Source: a bacterium UBA3756 | GTDB lineage: Bacteria > Bacteroidota > Bacteroidia > Bacteroidales > Bacteroidaceae | NCBI GenBank assembly: GCA_002371695.1 | Contig: DFGG01000128.1 | Coordinates: forward strand, 1 to 48,542 | DNA length: 48,542 nucleotides | Direction of reading: 5' to 3' | Shown here: one piece after another, positions 41,109-48,542 of the stretch | Layout of the letters: each line of letters starts with the position of its first letter | Numbering within the stretch: the stretch's first letter is position 1 | The notes under the pieces: generated by a model | Seen by the model: only the letters and a program-made list of their open reading frames with translations | Told to the model about the DNA's origin: nothing | Database searches by the model: none | Translations under genes and position numbers: made by a program

Positions 41109-43037
41109 TTACAAATCTACGTTGAAGGTCAAGCCCTTCTTCCACTTCAGGTCGACAGAAAGTCCCAACGACTGCTCCGAGGTACGCAGGTCAGGAATCG
41201 TCGGTGTAGCTCCGCCAAGAGCACCACCAGGCTCTGAAGCTGAGCCAGCGGTGAGGCTGATCTGGGCAGTGGTCACGAAATCCTGAATGAATACGCGCAA
41301 GGTCTTATCAGGGAAGAAGGTGCGAGCCTCGTTAAACTTCAAGTCTGCTTTTGCATCATCATCAGCTTGTGTTCCTGGCAATTCCAATGTGGCTACCAAG
41401 TAGAATTTCTGTCCATTCATGATTAAGCCATCCTTCCCATAGAAATCGGAGCCTGTATTATTAGTGAATTCCAAACAGATATTCACATTTTGCTGCTCGC
41501 CATTCCCAGGTTTCAGGTTGTCGAAGACCATGGTATAGTTGGGATCGCTGTACACAGTGCTGGTTGTATTCTTGGCATAAATCGTATTAGACATGTTCGG
41601 ATCGCATACATCCTTGTTGAAACTTGCTGAGGTTGTAGGCAGGAAATCCCACCCCACCTCTGATGGCTGACCGCCTACAATCACGGCTGACAGGGGGAAG
41701 GCGGTATCGGAATAAGGGATAGGATTGTTCTCTGTGGCACCAGGAACATTTCCCTTCGCATTATCATACATCACATTCTTTGTCTGTCCTCCAATCTCTA
41801 AGGATTTTGTAGCACACCTGACCTGTGTAGCCAGCAGGGCAGTACCATACTGAATATTGTTCTCAAGTGCGATATTCTTAGTAGAAGCACTAACCGAGGT
41901 GTCCCATCCTGACCACAGTTCCTCTCTCCAATCACCAACCGTCGTCGGCCAAACGGCGGCACCAGAGGTGGCTTTCAATGGCGTATTAGTCAGATAGTAA
42001 AGCTCGTTGGGATACACATAGTTCTCAAGGTCATTAGCGGTAGAGGCATTGAGTATGGGCTCTACAAGATAAACAAAGCCATTGGTCGTACCGCCCCACT
42101 TATACTGGGCAGTTCCTTCCAGCATCCCGATGTTTGTGGGGAATGTCGGGTCAACGTTTTTCCAGGCAAACACCTTGCTTGTCCCTTCACCACTTGAAAT
42201 GACATAGTCTCCATTGTCTATAGCTGTCAGAATAGCTGTAGAGATAGCACTTGTGACTGGGTCGCCGTCAGAGATGGGATAGACGGCATTGTAAAGTTCC
42301 TGTATCGTTTTCAGCACAGCATGGGCAGAACCGCCGCGGATGGCTGTACTACTTGTGAAATTATCATAGAGAGACCTCAGCTGAGAATTGGAAGCACTGC
42401 TCCATTGATGAGTAGTTCCATCGTATGTACCGGAAGCCTTGGCTATGCTGGTCAGATAAGTGGCCATCGAGGTGGTTGGACCTGTCCAGTCACTGGCAGT
42501 TTTCGATATGATACTTGAGGCACTAAAGGTAATCTCCGACGGCTTGGTGTTTGTTTTGGCCAGAGTTGTGGTAGTATAGCCATTAGCTAACTTTTCCGCA
42601 CTTGTCGCACTGGCTGTTACTCCCATTGCCTTGCCATAAAAGAGGAAATGGGTGGTGCCGACTTTCACTTCCTGATTAGCATAGATTTTACTACTCTGCG
42701 TATTGGAAATCTGATCATCACTGATGGCATCGAGCTCCAGACAAGCCTCAAAGGTGGTTCCGCTAACAATAGGCGAACTGGATGTGAACAATTTCAAGTC
42801 TTGCATCCCACGGAAGATGTTCGTCTGATTCGCTTGCACAACACCCTCGCCCTGACGCGTGTTTGCTACACTGTTGTTTGGGTCAATGTTGATAGAAATA
42901 GTGGTCTTCACCGTGTTTGTCTCCGGATTGTAGTCCGGATTGTTCACGATCTCATCGCTGGAAGAGCAGGCAGTAAAATTTGCCGCGCCTACAAGTGCGA
43001 TCGCACCCACCAAGGCAAAATTAAAATTCTTTTTCAT
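41109..43037 (-). CDS. Mfa1-like major fimbrillin
   Basis: 642 residues. Lipobox FTAC (Cys24). After the lipid site come SSSDEIVNNPDYNPETNTVK, ISINIDPNNSVANTRQGEG and NQTNIFRGMQDLKLFTS, the Mfa1/FimA N-terminal pattern, with an Arg (NTRQG) that could be the protease processing site used for donor-strand polymerisation. Later elements YVYPNELYYLTNTPLKATSG and FPLSAVIVGGQPSEVGWDFL are also characteristic. It is longer than Mfa1 of Porphyromonas. It is the first pilin gene of the operon, 39 nt after the DUF3575 gene, as expected for the main shaft subunit. Confidence 0.9.
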   Translation of the reverse strand: MKKNFNFALVGAIALVGAANFTACSSSDEIVNNPDYNPETNTVKTTISINIDPNNSVANTRQGEGVVQANQTNIFRGMQDLKLFTSSSPIVSGTTFEACLELDAISDDQISNTQSSKIYANQEVKVGTTHFLFYGKAMGVTASATSAEKLANGYTTTTLAKTNTKPSEITFSASSIISKTASDWTGPTTSMATYLTSIAKASGTYDGTTHQWSSASNSQLRSLYDNFTSSTAIRGGSAHAVLKTIQELYNAVYPISDGDPVTSAISTAILTAIDNGDYVISSGEGTSKVFAWKNVDPTFPTNIGMLEGTAQYKWGGTTNGFVYLVEPILNASTANDLENYVYPNELYYLTNTPLKATSGAAVWPTTVGDWREELWSGWDTSVSASTKNIALENNIQYGTALLATQVRCATKSLEIGGQTKNVMYDNAKGNVPGATENNPIPYSDTAFPLSAVIVGGQPSEVGWDFLPTTSASFNKDVCDPNMSNTIYAKNTTSTVYSDPNYTMVFDNLKPGNGEQQNVNICLEFTNNTGSDFYGKDGLIMNGQKFYLVATLELPGTQADDDAKADLKFNEARTFFPDKTLRVFIQDFVTTAQISLTAGSASEPGGALGGATPTIPDLRTSEQSLGLSVDLKWKKGLTFNVDL

Positions 43038-43076
43038 ACTTTCGAAAGTTTTATTTGATATATTGTTGATTTCAGA

Positions 43077-43706
43077 TCAGTTGATGATATACACAATGTT
43101 GATACCGAGCTGCGGGAGGAGGAAGATGCGGTTGCCGTCACCCAACTGAGAGCCACAGACGGCACACTCGTACTCCTTGAACCAGGCATAGCCGACGGCG
43201 ATGCCAGCCTCGGCCTCGACATACCAGTCGCGCCCCAGGATCCAGGCGTAGCCATACTTACCGCCGAGAGCCACCAGATCACCCTGCAACCGACGGTCCT
43301 TGATGGCGGTATAAAGTCCGAAGGGGATACGCGTATTGCCCACGTTGAAATGGCTGTAGATGGCATCTATCTCCAGATAGCTCACCCGGCGGCTGCGGTT
43401 AGCCGGCAGCCCCCAGATGGAGTCAGATGCCACGCGCTCTGTCTCGTGGCCGAAGTAGCGCCTGACATTGGGGGCGACAAGCAAGTGGCGCCACTTCTTG
43501 TTGCGCTTGGAGTCGATGTCCCAGGCGTTCAGCCCCACATTGGCACCCATTGTCCACGCAGAGTCTACCCGGAACTCAATACCGAGATTCGGGGTCAGGG
43601 TGGCATCGTAGGCCAGGTTGGTACGTAGCGCCACCTGGGCGCTCACTGGGAGTACCACCACCGCCAATAGGAGTGTCAAAAGTGTCTTTTTCCTGATGTT
43701 AGCCAT
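43077..43706 (-). CDS. DUF3575 outer-membrane-type protein, first gene of the fimbrial operon
   Basis: 209 residues from the ATG at 43706. That start gives a clean signal peptide (LLTLLLAVVVLPVSAQ), whereas the upstream in-frame ATG at 43751 would lie upstream of the -7 box. The mature part (VALRTNLAYDATLTPNLGIE, WRHLLVAPNVRRYF, GGKYGYAWILGRDWYVEAEA) is a DUF3575 domain, predicted to be a small outer-membrane beta-barrel. Such genes regularly accompany Mfa/FimB loci, but their role is not established. A promoter sits 23 nt upstream. Confidence 0.88.
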   Translation of the reverse strand: MANIRKKTLLTLLLAVVVLPVSAQVALRTNLAYDATLTPNLGIEFRVDSAWTMGANVGLNAWDIDSKRNKKWRHLLVAPNVRRYFGHETERVASDSIWGLPANRSRRVSYLEIDAIYSHFNVGNTRIPFGLYTAIKDRRLQGDLVALGGKYGYAWILGRDWYVEAEAGIAVGYAWFKEYECAVCGSQLGDGNRIFLLPQLGINIVYIIN

Positions 43707-43728
43707 GACTATTATTACTTTCACCTTG

Positions 43729-43758
43729 CAAAGGTCGGAATTTTTTATCAATTAACAA
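43729..43758 (-). promoter_or_regulatory. Promoter of the fimbrial operon
   Basis: On the minus strand TTG (43758-43756), a 19-nt spacer and GACCTTTG (43736-43729) fit the Bacteroidetes promoter with one mismatch (G for T) in the -7 box. The weak box is compatible with activator dependence. The leader would be about 17 nt. Confidence 0.65.
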
Positions 43759-43780
43759 AATACAGATGCAATTATTTTGT

Positions 43781-43875
43781 TAAATTTCGTCAATACGGCA
43801 TAAAATATTGTCCATACACGCACCAATAAGAAACAAAATCAAACATTTCGTCCGCAAAGGTCAAACATTTCGTCC
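43781..43875. promoter_or_regulatory. Phased direct repeats, probable AraC-type operator
   Basis: Two 15-nt exact copies of TCAAACATTTCGTCC (43839-43853 and 43861-43875) start 22 nt apart. Weaker related half-sites, TTTCGTCA near 43785 and TATTGTCC near 43805, lie about 20 nt apart. The sites thus fall at roughly whole helical turns, upstream of the -33 element. This suits an activator of the AraC family, whose gene ends 58 nt away. Confidence 0.55.
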
Positions 43876-43932
43876 AAACACCTTATTTTAAGGATGATTA
43901 AAGGTGAGCGCACTTATCGCTTTGCCTTTAAT

Positions 43933-44838
43933 TTACCCCCCCCCATTTCGTTGCATCTCCTCCATATTCGTACGGTATTCCGACGGCGTGACACCGTAAA
44001 CCTTCTTGAAGATACGGTTGAAGGTGACGGTGTTGCGCAGGCCGCACGACTCGGCAATATAAGCAATGGTATATTCCGGGTGCTGCACCATCAGCCGACA
44101 GCCGTACTCCACCCGGTGGGTGTTGAGATACACAGAACTGTTGGAGGCATCTGAATAACGACTCATCATGCGACCGAAGCGATTTTTGTCAACGCCGATC
44201 AGTCGCATCAGGTCATCGCGGCTGAGGTCGGGGTTCAGGAAGAGTTTGTCGCGGGTCACCAGTCCGTCCAATTCCACGAAGAGTCGCTCGTCGTCGTCCT
44301 GCGGCTGTGGAGAGGTGTTAGGGAGGGCCGCTTCAGCATCAGTCTCTGCCGCATCACCTGACACCAGAGTGTCTTCAGAGGCTTTTGAGCTAACGTTCCG
44401 ATAGGCCGACAGCCGATTGGACGCCTTGAAGAAAGCGTCGTTGCGGACAGAAAGGGCACGGTGGTAATAGTAGCTGACGAACAGCAACATCAGCACAACA
44501 ACACCCAGGGCAACGAGTCCGCTCAGCATCATGGTGCGCCTGTAGGCCTCGTCCTTCTGCTTGAGCATCTGGGCGACATAGCCCACGAGCTTATCGTCGT
44601 CCGGCCCTGGGTCGCCGCAGTCCAGCAGCCGGCCGAAAGCCGCCAGACGAATGCTGTCGCTGGCAGTCGGGTCGGCAAGCACCTGTTCATAGCAGGATAT
44701 GGCATGCTCCACATGATGCGAACTCATATAGGCATCGCCATCGTCAAGACTGGCTTGTCGGGAAGGCTCTGCCTTGGCCCCGCCGAAAAACGGGACCAAC
44801 AGGCAGGCCATAAACATGATCACTCTCACCATCTTCAT
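43933..44838 (-). CDS. Membrane-anchored AraC-family regulator
   Basis: 301 residues from the ATG at 44838; the longer frame begins with a TTG that is part of the promoter -7 box and is rejected. Order: N-terminal signal/anchor (MVRVIMFMACLLVPFFGGAKA), a helical TPR-like extracytoplasmic segment (about 30-100), a transmembrane helix (about 103-125, MMLSGLVALGVVVLMLLFVS), an acidic linker, and a C-terminal AraC DNA-binding domain (DLSRDDLMRLIGVDKNRFGR and YTIAYIAESCGLRNTVTFNR, ending with YGVTPSEYR). It likely senses a periplasmic signal and controls the fimbrial operon that follows it on the same strand. Nine consecutive G residues precede the stop. Confidence 0.88.
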   Translation of the reverse strand: MKMVRVIMFMACLLVPFFGGAKAEPSRQASLDDGDAYMSSHHVEHAISCYEQVLADPTASDSIRLAAFGRLLDCGDPGPDDDKLVGYVAQMLKQKDEAYRRTMMLSGLVALGVVVLMLLFVSYYYHRALSVRNDAFFKASNRLSAYRNVSSKASEDTLVSGDAAETDAEAALPNTSPQPQDDDERLFVELDGLVTRDKLFLNPDLSRDDLMRLIGVDKNRFGRMMSRYSDASNSSVYLNTHRVEYGCRLMVQHPEYTIAYIAESCGLRNTVTFNRIFKKVYGVTPSEYRTNMEEMQRNGGG

Positions 44839-44862
44839 CCACTTTCTTATCCTTACGAAACA

Positions 44863-44870
44863 CAAAGATA
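44863..44870 (-). promoter_or_regulatory. Probable -7 box of the regulator gene
   Basis: The minus strand reads TATCTTTG, a full TAnnTTTG match, 24 nt before the ATG at 44838. No clear -33 TTG is seen. The 95-nt gap to the upstream SusA-like gene otherwise holds only a T-rich run. Confidence 0.55.
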
Positions 44871-44933
44871 AGAAAAAAGTCAGAACCTTGACCTATGGGA
44901 GAGATTTTTTTTAGATTATTTAAACGTTAGGTG

Positions 44934-46862
44934 TCAGAACTCGAGCACGAGCGACTGCCGGGGCTTCATCTCCAGATTCTTCGAGAGGTCGAAGTAGCGG
45001 CCCGTGAGGATATCCTTGGCACGGCTGGTGCTGCCGATGACCTCCCGGTAACGCTCCACCTCCAGGGTGGCCGGCTTCGAAGTGCCGTTGAGAACGGTCA
45101 GGGCCGTCTTGCCCTGATACTGGCGGGCGACGACATAGATACCGTTGAACGGGATAAACTGCGTCTGGCTGCCCTTGATGATGACCTCGTTGCCCTGGCG
45201 CCAGTGGAGCAGCCGGCTGGTCCATGCAAACATGGCCTGCTCGGCCTTCGAGCGTCCTTCCTTGGTGAAGGCGTTGTGCGTATCGCCGGGGAATCCGCCG
45301 GGGAAGTCCTTGCGCACATTGCCGTCGGTCACCTCCTTGGTGCCGTTCATCAGGATCTCCGTACCATAATATAATTGCGGGATGCGCTTCACGGTGAGCA
45401 ACAGGGCCAGGGCCTGCTTCAGGGCCAGTGTGTCACGTCCGTTGCCCAGGAAACGGTCTGTGTCGTGGTTCTCGATAAAGGCCATCACACTCGACGGGGC
45501 GGGATAGAGGTAGTCGTAGACAAACGAGTTGTAGAGGCGGTTCAGGCCATTCCACCAGGCATCGGTCTCCTCGTTCTTGGCCTGGTTCAGCTTATCGAAG
45601 AAGCTGAAGTCCATCACGGTCTTCAGATTGGAGTCGTGGCCGGTGAGGGTGGAACCTTTCTGCCACGCGGCGGTATAGGCAGGCTCGGTGACCCACGTCT
45701 CGCCGACGGTGTTAAAATGAGGGTATTCATCGTTAATCTCCTTCATCCATTGTGCCATGGCGTCAGCATAGGCGTAGGGATAGGTATCCATCCGGATGCC
45801 GTTGATGCCCACGGTCTCGATCCACCAGATACTGTTCTGGATGAGGTAGCGCATCAGGTGGGGGTTATGCTGGTTCAGGTCGGGCATCGAGGGCACGAAC
45901 CAGCCCTCTACGGTCTCCTTCAGGTCAACCTTCGACGCATAGGGGTCTACGACGGGTGTCAGCTTATAGCTGGTCTGCAGGTATTTGCTCTTCTGGGGTT
46001 CCGAACCGTCGCTATTGGCGGTGAATCCGGTCATGGGGTCACGGCCGCTGTTGTCCTCACCGAGCCAGTCGGGGGTGTTCAGCCAGTCCTTCGTCGGCAT
46101 GTCGTGTGTCCAGGGGTGCTCAAAGCCGCTGTGGTTGAAGATCATGTCCATCACCACCTTCAGTCCCTTCCGGTGGGCCTCGTCGCAGAGGCGCTTGTAG
46201 TCTTCGTTGGAACCGAAGCGGGGATCCACGCGGTAGTAGTTGGTCGTGGCATAGCCGTGGTAGGTGGAGTAGCCGTTGGGCGTATCGGGCGAGTCGTTCT
46301 CCAGGACGGGAGTGAGCCAGAGGGCCGTCACGCCGAGTTCCTTGAAGTAGTCGAGATGCTCCCGGATACCGTTCAGGTCACCGCCATGGCGCAACGAGGG
46401 TTTCGAGCGGTCTTCCACATAGTTGCGCATGCCACTGATCTGCTTCGGGTGGCCGGCACCCTGGGCAAAGCGGTCGGGCATGAGCATGTAGAGCACATCG
46501 GCATTGGTGAATCCCATACGCTTGTCGCCACTCATCTCACGAGCCTTCAGCTGATACTGCACCTTTACCTTGCCAAACTTAAGAGTCATAGTGCCAGGCT
46601 GGGCATCCTTAAGGTTCATATAGATAAGAAGATAGTTTGGAGAGTCCAGACGCACAAGACTATCGATGGTGACACCAGGATAATCAGTGGTGACAGAAGC
46701 CACATCACGTACCCCCTTGCCATAAACCATCAGCTGAACCTGAGGATTCTTCAGTCCGACAAACCAATCGGTGGGGTCGATTCTATCAATTACTAACTTC
46801 TTTGCTGCACTCATTGTCAATACATTGGCCAACAGGATGGCGAATAATAATGTCCGTTTCAT
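44934..46862 (-). CDS. susA: SusA-like neopullulanase (GH13), periplasmic
   Basis: 642 residues. A type I signal peptide (LLFAILLANVLTMSAA) is followed by a cyclomaltodextrinase-type N-terminal domain (to about 120) and a GH13 barrel. The catalytic triad is visible: Asp359 in GINGIRMDTYPYA (nucleophile), Glu388 in VGETWV (acid/base) and Asp467 in ENHDTDR. The MDMIFNHSG and DRFAQGAGHP segments are also typical. It should cleave imported starch fragments or pullulan in the periplasm to smaller oligosaccharides. SusR, SusB, SusC and SusD are not in the window. The upstream pullulanase gene ends only 3 nt before its ATG, so the two form an operon. Confidence 0.93.
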   Translation of the reverse strand: MKRTLLFAILLANVLTMSAAKKLVIDRIDPTDWFVGLKNPQVQLMVYGKGVRDVASVTTDYPGVTIDSLVRLDSPNYLLIYMNLKDAQPGTMTLKFGKVKVQYQLKAREMSGDKRMGFTNADVLYMLMPDRFAQGAGHPKQISGMRNYVEDRSKPSLRHGGDLNGIREHLDYFKELGVTALWLTPVLENDSPDTPNGYSTYHGYATTNYYRVDPRFGSNEDYKRLCDEAHRKGLKVVMDMIFNHSGFEHPWTHDMPTKDWLNTPDWLGEDNSGRDPMTGFTANSDGSEPQKSKYLQTSYKLTPVVDPYASKVDLKETVEGWFVPSMPDLNQHNPHLMRYLIQNSIWWIETVGINGIRMDTYPYAYADAMAQWMKEINDEYPHFNTVGETWVTEPAYTAAWQKGSTLTGHDSNLKTVMDFSFFDKLNQAKNEETDAWWNGLNRLYNSFVYDYLYPAPSSVMAFIENHDTDRFLGNGRDTLALKQALALLLTVKRIPQLYYGTEILMNGTKEVTDGNVRKDFPGGFPGDTHNAFTKEGRSKAEQAMFAWTSRLLHWRQGNEVIIKGSQTQFIPFNGIYVVARQYQGKTALTVLNGTSKPATLEVERYREVIGSTSRAKDILTGRYFDLSKNLEMKPRQSLVLEF

Positions 46863-46865
46863 ATT

Positions 46866-48542
46866 TTAATCGTGTATTATTAGAGCTGATTGTGGATCTA
46901 CTACAGCCTTGTTACCCTTCAGTTTACCAAGACCTTTCTCATTAATCTGACCATCGCAGCAAACGATGGTGTAAATGCCAGAAGGGATATCTACCTCCAT
47001 CTCTGTCTTTGCCGCATTCAGGATAACGATGATGTTACGCCAGTCATCACGACCTGCATAGTTCTTCAGACGGAAGGCAACGATATTCTCAGGAGCATCC
47101 AGAAACTCCAGATGCTTCCTCACCAGATTTGCATCGCCAAGACGGAAGGCAGGATGGTTCTTGCGAAGAGCTATCAGATCCTGATAATATCTGAACACCT
47201 GAGGATACTTGGTCTTATTGTCCCAGTCGAGCTGATTGATGCTGTCTGGAGACTCGAAAGAGTTGTGTACACCCTTCTTATCTCGCAACAGTTCTTCGCC
47301 AGAGAGCATAAATGGCACACCCTGAGAGGTAAACACTGCTGTCTGTGCTAACAGGTCAAGACGAATAAGTTCATCCATAGTGATACCTGGAATACTTGTC
47401 TTAAAACGATCTACAAGACACATATCATCATGACACGAAACATACGACATCATCTGCGTAGGCTCGTTTGCCCAAGGTTCTTTGCTGTAGTTAACCTTCT
47501 TCATGTCAACCTGAGGATGAGCGATAGCACCCACGATGCCAAACTTTATCGACTCCTTCTCAGCCTTTCCTCCCAGCCATCCACACTCCTTATCATCAGA
47601 GAAAGGACCACGAAGGGCATCACGTATCTCGTCTGAGAAAGCAGCAATGCCAGGCATGCAGTTGATATTAGCCTTCATACCCAACTGGTCATTAGGCAGG
47701 CCACACGCTCCTGCGCTCCAACCCTCGCCATAGATAAATATGGTGGGATCGATAGCATCTACCGCCTTACGAATCTCATTCATCGTCTCGATATCGTGGC
47801 ATCCCATAAGATCGAAACGCAGTCCGTCGATATGATACTCGTTAATCCAGTATTTCACAGATTCTATCATGAATCTGCGCATCATTGGCTGATCCGAGGC
47901 TGTCTCATTACCACATCCTGAGCCATTACTATACTTACCGTCAGAGGTCTTGCGATAATAGTAGTCAGGATATGTGCGCTGGAAATTAGAATGGTCGATA
48001 TCGTAGGTATGATTATACACCACATCGAGAATCACACGTATGCCAGCCTTATGAAGAGCCTGCACCATCTGCTTAAACTCACGGATACGTACCTCAGGGC
48101 TATAAGGATCAGTAGAGTATCCACCCTCAGGAACATTATAGTTCACTGGATCATACCCCCAATTGTATTGAGGAGCTCCAGTATTGAGACGTGTCTCATC
48201 CACAGAACCGTAATCATAACTTGGGAGGATATGGATGGCATTAACACCCAACTGCTTAAGATGTTCGATAGCCCAAGGTTCTGTGAGCGCAAGGAACTTA
48301 CCAGGATACTTGGCATCTTTCCTGTTTACAGAGAAGTCGCGATGATGCATCTCATAAACCACCAAGTCTGCAGGCGACTTAGTAACTGGGCCCTTGTCGC
48401 AGCACCAATGTTCTGGAGAGGTCTTGCTGAGGTCAATGATAGCAGCTCGTTTGCCATTTACACCCACAGCTTTAGCAAATACACCTGGTGTCTCACCCTT
48501 ACCCATATCGAAGGTGTAGTACTTGCCCATAAGGTCACCCTT
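46866..48542 (-). CDS. pulA: Type I pullulanase (GH13_14), N-terminus outside the window
   Basis: Hydrolyses alpha-1,6 branches of pullulan, glycogen or amylopectin. About 558 residues are visible. The diagnostic YNWGYDP motif is present, and then VILDVVYNHT, GLRFDLMG (nucleophile Asp, codon 47811-47813), YGEGWSAG (acid/base Glu) and SCHDDM. The C-terminal beta domain (NIIVILNAAKTEMEVDIPSG) is complete. The frame is open to the window edge and upstream residues (KGDLMGKYY) fit a family member, so the first Met at 48530 is internal; about 100 N-terminal residues are missing. Whether it is secreted or cytoplasmic therefore cannot be seen. Confidence 0.93.
   Translation of the reverse strand, partial: KGDLMGKYYTFDMGKGETPGVFAKAVGVNGKRAAIIDLSKTSPEHWCCDKGPVTKSPADLVVYEMHHRDFSVNRKDAKYPGKFLALTEPWAIEHLKQLGVNAIHILPSYDYGSVDETRLNTGAPQYNWGYDPVNYNVPEGGYSTDPYSPEVRIREFKQMVQALHKAGIRVILDVVYNHTYDIDHSNFQRTYPDYYYRKTSDGKYSNGSGCGNETASDQPMMRRFMIESVKYWINEYHIDGLRFDLMGCHDIETMNEIRKAVDAIDPTIFIYGEGWSAGACGLPNDQLGMKANINCMPGIAAFSDEIRDALRGPFSDDKECGWLGGKAEKESIKFGIVGAIAHPQVDMKKVNYSKEPWANEPTQMMSYVSCHDDMCLVDRFKTSIPGITMDELIRLDLLAQTAVFTSQGVPFMLSGEELLRDKKGVHNSFESPDSINQLDWDNKTKYPQVFRYYQDLIALRKNHPAFRLGDANLVRKHLEFLDAPENIVAFRLKNYAGRDDWRNIIVILNAAKTEMEVDIPSGIYTIVCCDGQINEKGLGKLKGNKAVVDPQSALIIHD

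Noticed and set aside
45375..46796. 473-residue plus-strand frame over the SusA-like gene
   Set aside because: It is antisense to a gene with a full GH13 triad and has no recognisable domain.

Overview
The window looks like a chromosomal segment of a Bacteroidales bacterium, most likely a Prevotellaceae-type gut or oral anaerobe. The evidence is the Bacteroidetes promoter signature (TTG, about 19-20 nt, then TAnnTTTG) at several genes, Mfa-type (type V) pilin lipoproteins, a type IX secretion C-terminal domain, a SusA-like neopullulanase, and the general lack of Shine-Dalgarno sites. No rRNA, tRNA, CRISPR array or transposase gene was seen.

Layout. (1) 1-9.9 kb is ordinary chromosome: the 5' two thirds of enolase; a minus-strand set encoding a SpoIIE-type phosphatase with TPRs, a rhodanese lipoprotein and an RluA-family pseudouridine synthase; a pyridoxal/pyridoxamine kinase divergent from a UPF1-like SF1 helicase; then an acetyltransferase-like protein and an MgtC-family membrane protein, closed by a strong bidirectional terminator. 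Several of these genes carry short palindromic or 9-nt tandem repeats inside their reading frames. (2) 9.9-24.5 kb is a rearranged accessory block: two secreted YGGG-repeat proteins (678 and 2487 aa) with KilA-N and RhuM-family genes, truncated copies, an adhesin/RhuM chimera, and an Abi_2 (HEPN) gene facing a compact promoter-hairpin-terminator unit that looks like a small RNA. Sequence joins show that adhesin and RhuM pieces have recombined with each other. (3) 24.5-43.7 kb is a continuous minus-strand operon: DUF3575 protein, Mfa1-like major fimbrillin, FimB/Mfa2-like anchor, three more fimbrillin-like lipoproteins, and last a 3830-aa secreted YGGG-repeat protein with a T9SS sorting domain. 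Gaps are 3 to 39 nt. A membrane-anchored AraC-type regulator lies just upstream, and the gap between it and the operon promoter holds phased direct repeats that look like its operator. (4) 43.9-48.5 kb holds the regulator gene and a starch-use pair: SusA-like GH13 and a type I pullulanase that runs off the window.

The most interesting hypothesis is that the pilus operon delivers a giant T9SS-secreted repeat adhesin in the position that Mfa5 occupies in Porphyromonas. Shorter paralogues downstream have lost the sorting domain and act as a landing and recombination zone for KilA-N/RhuM/Abi genes. The Abi_2 gene with its convergent hairpin RNA is the best candidate for a compact defence or toxin-antitoxin module.
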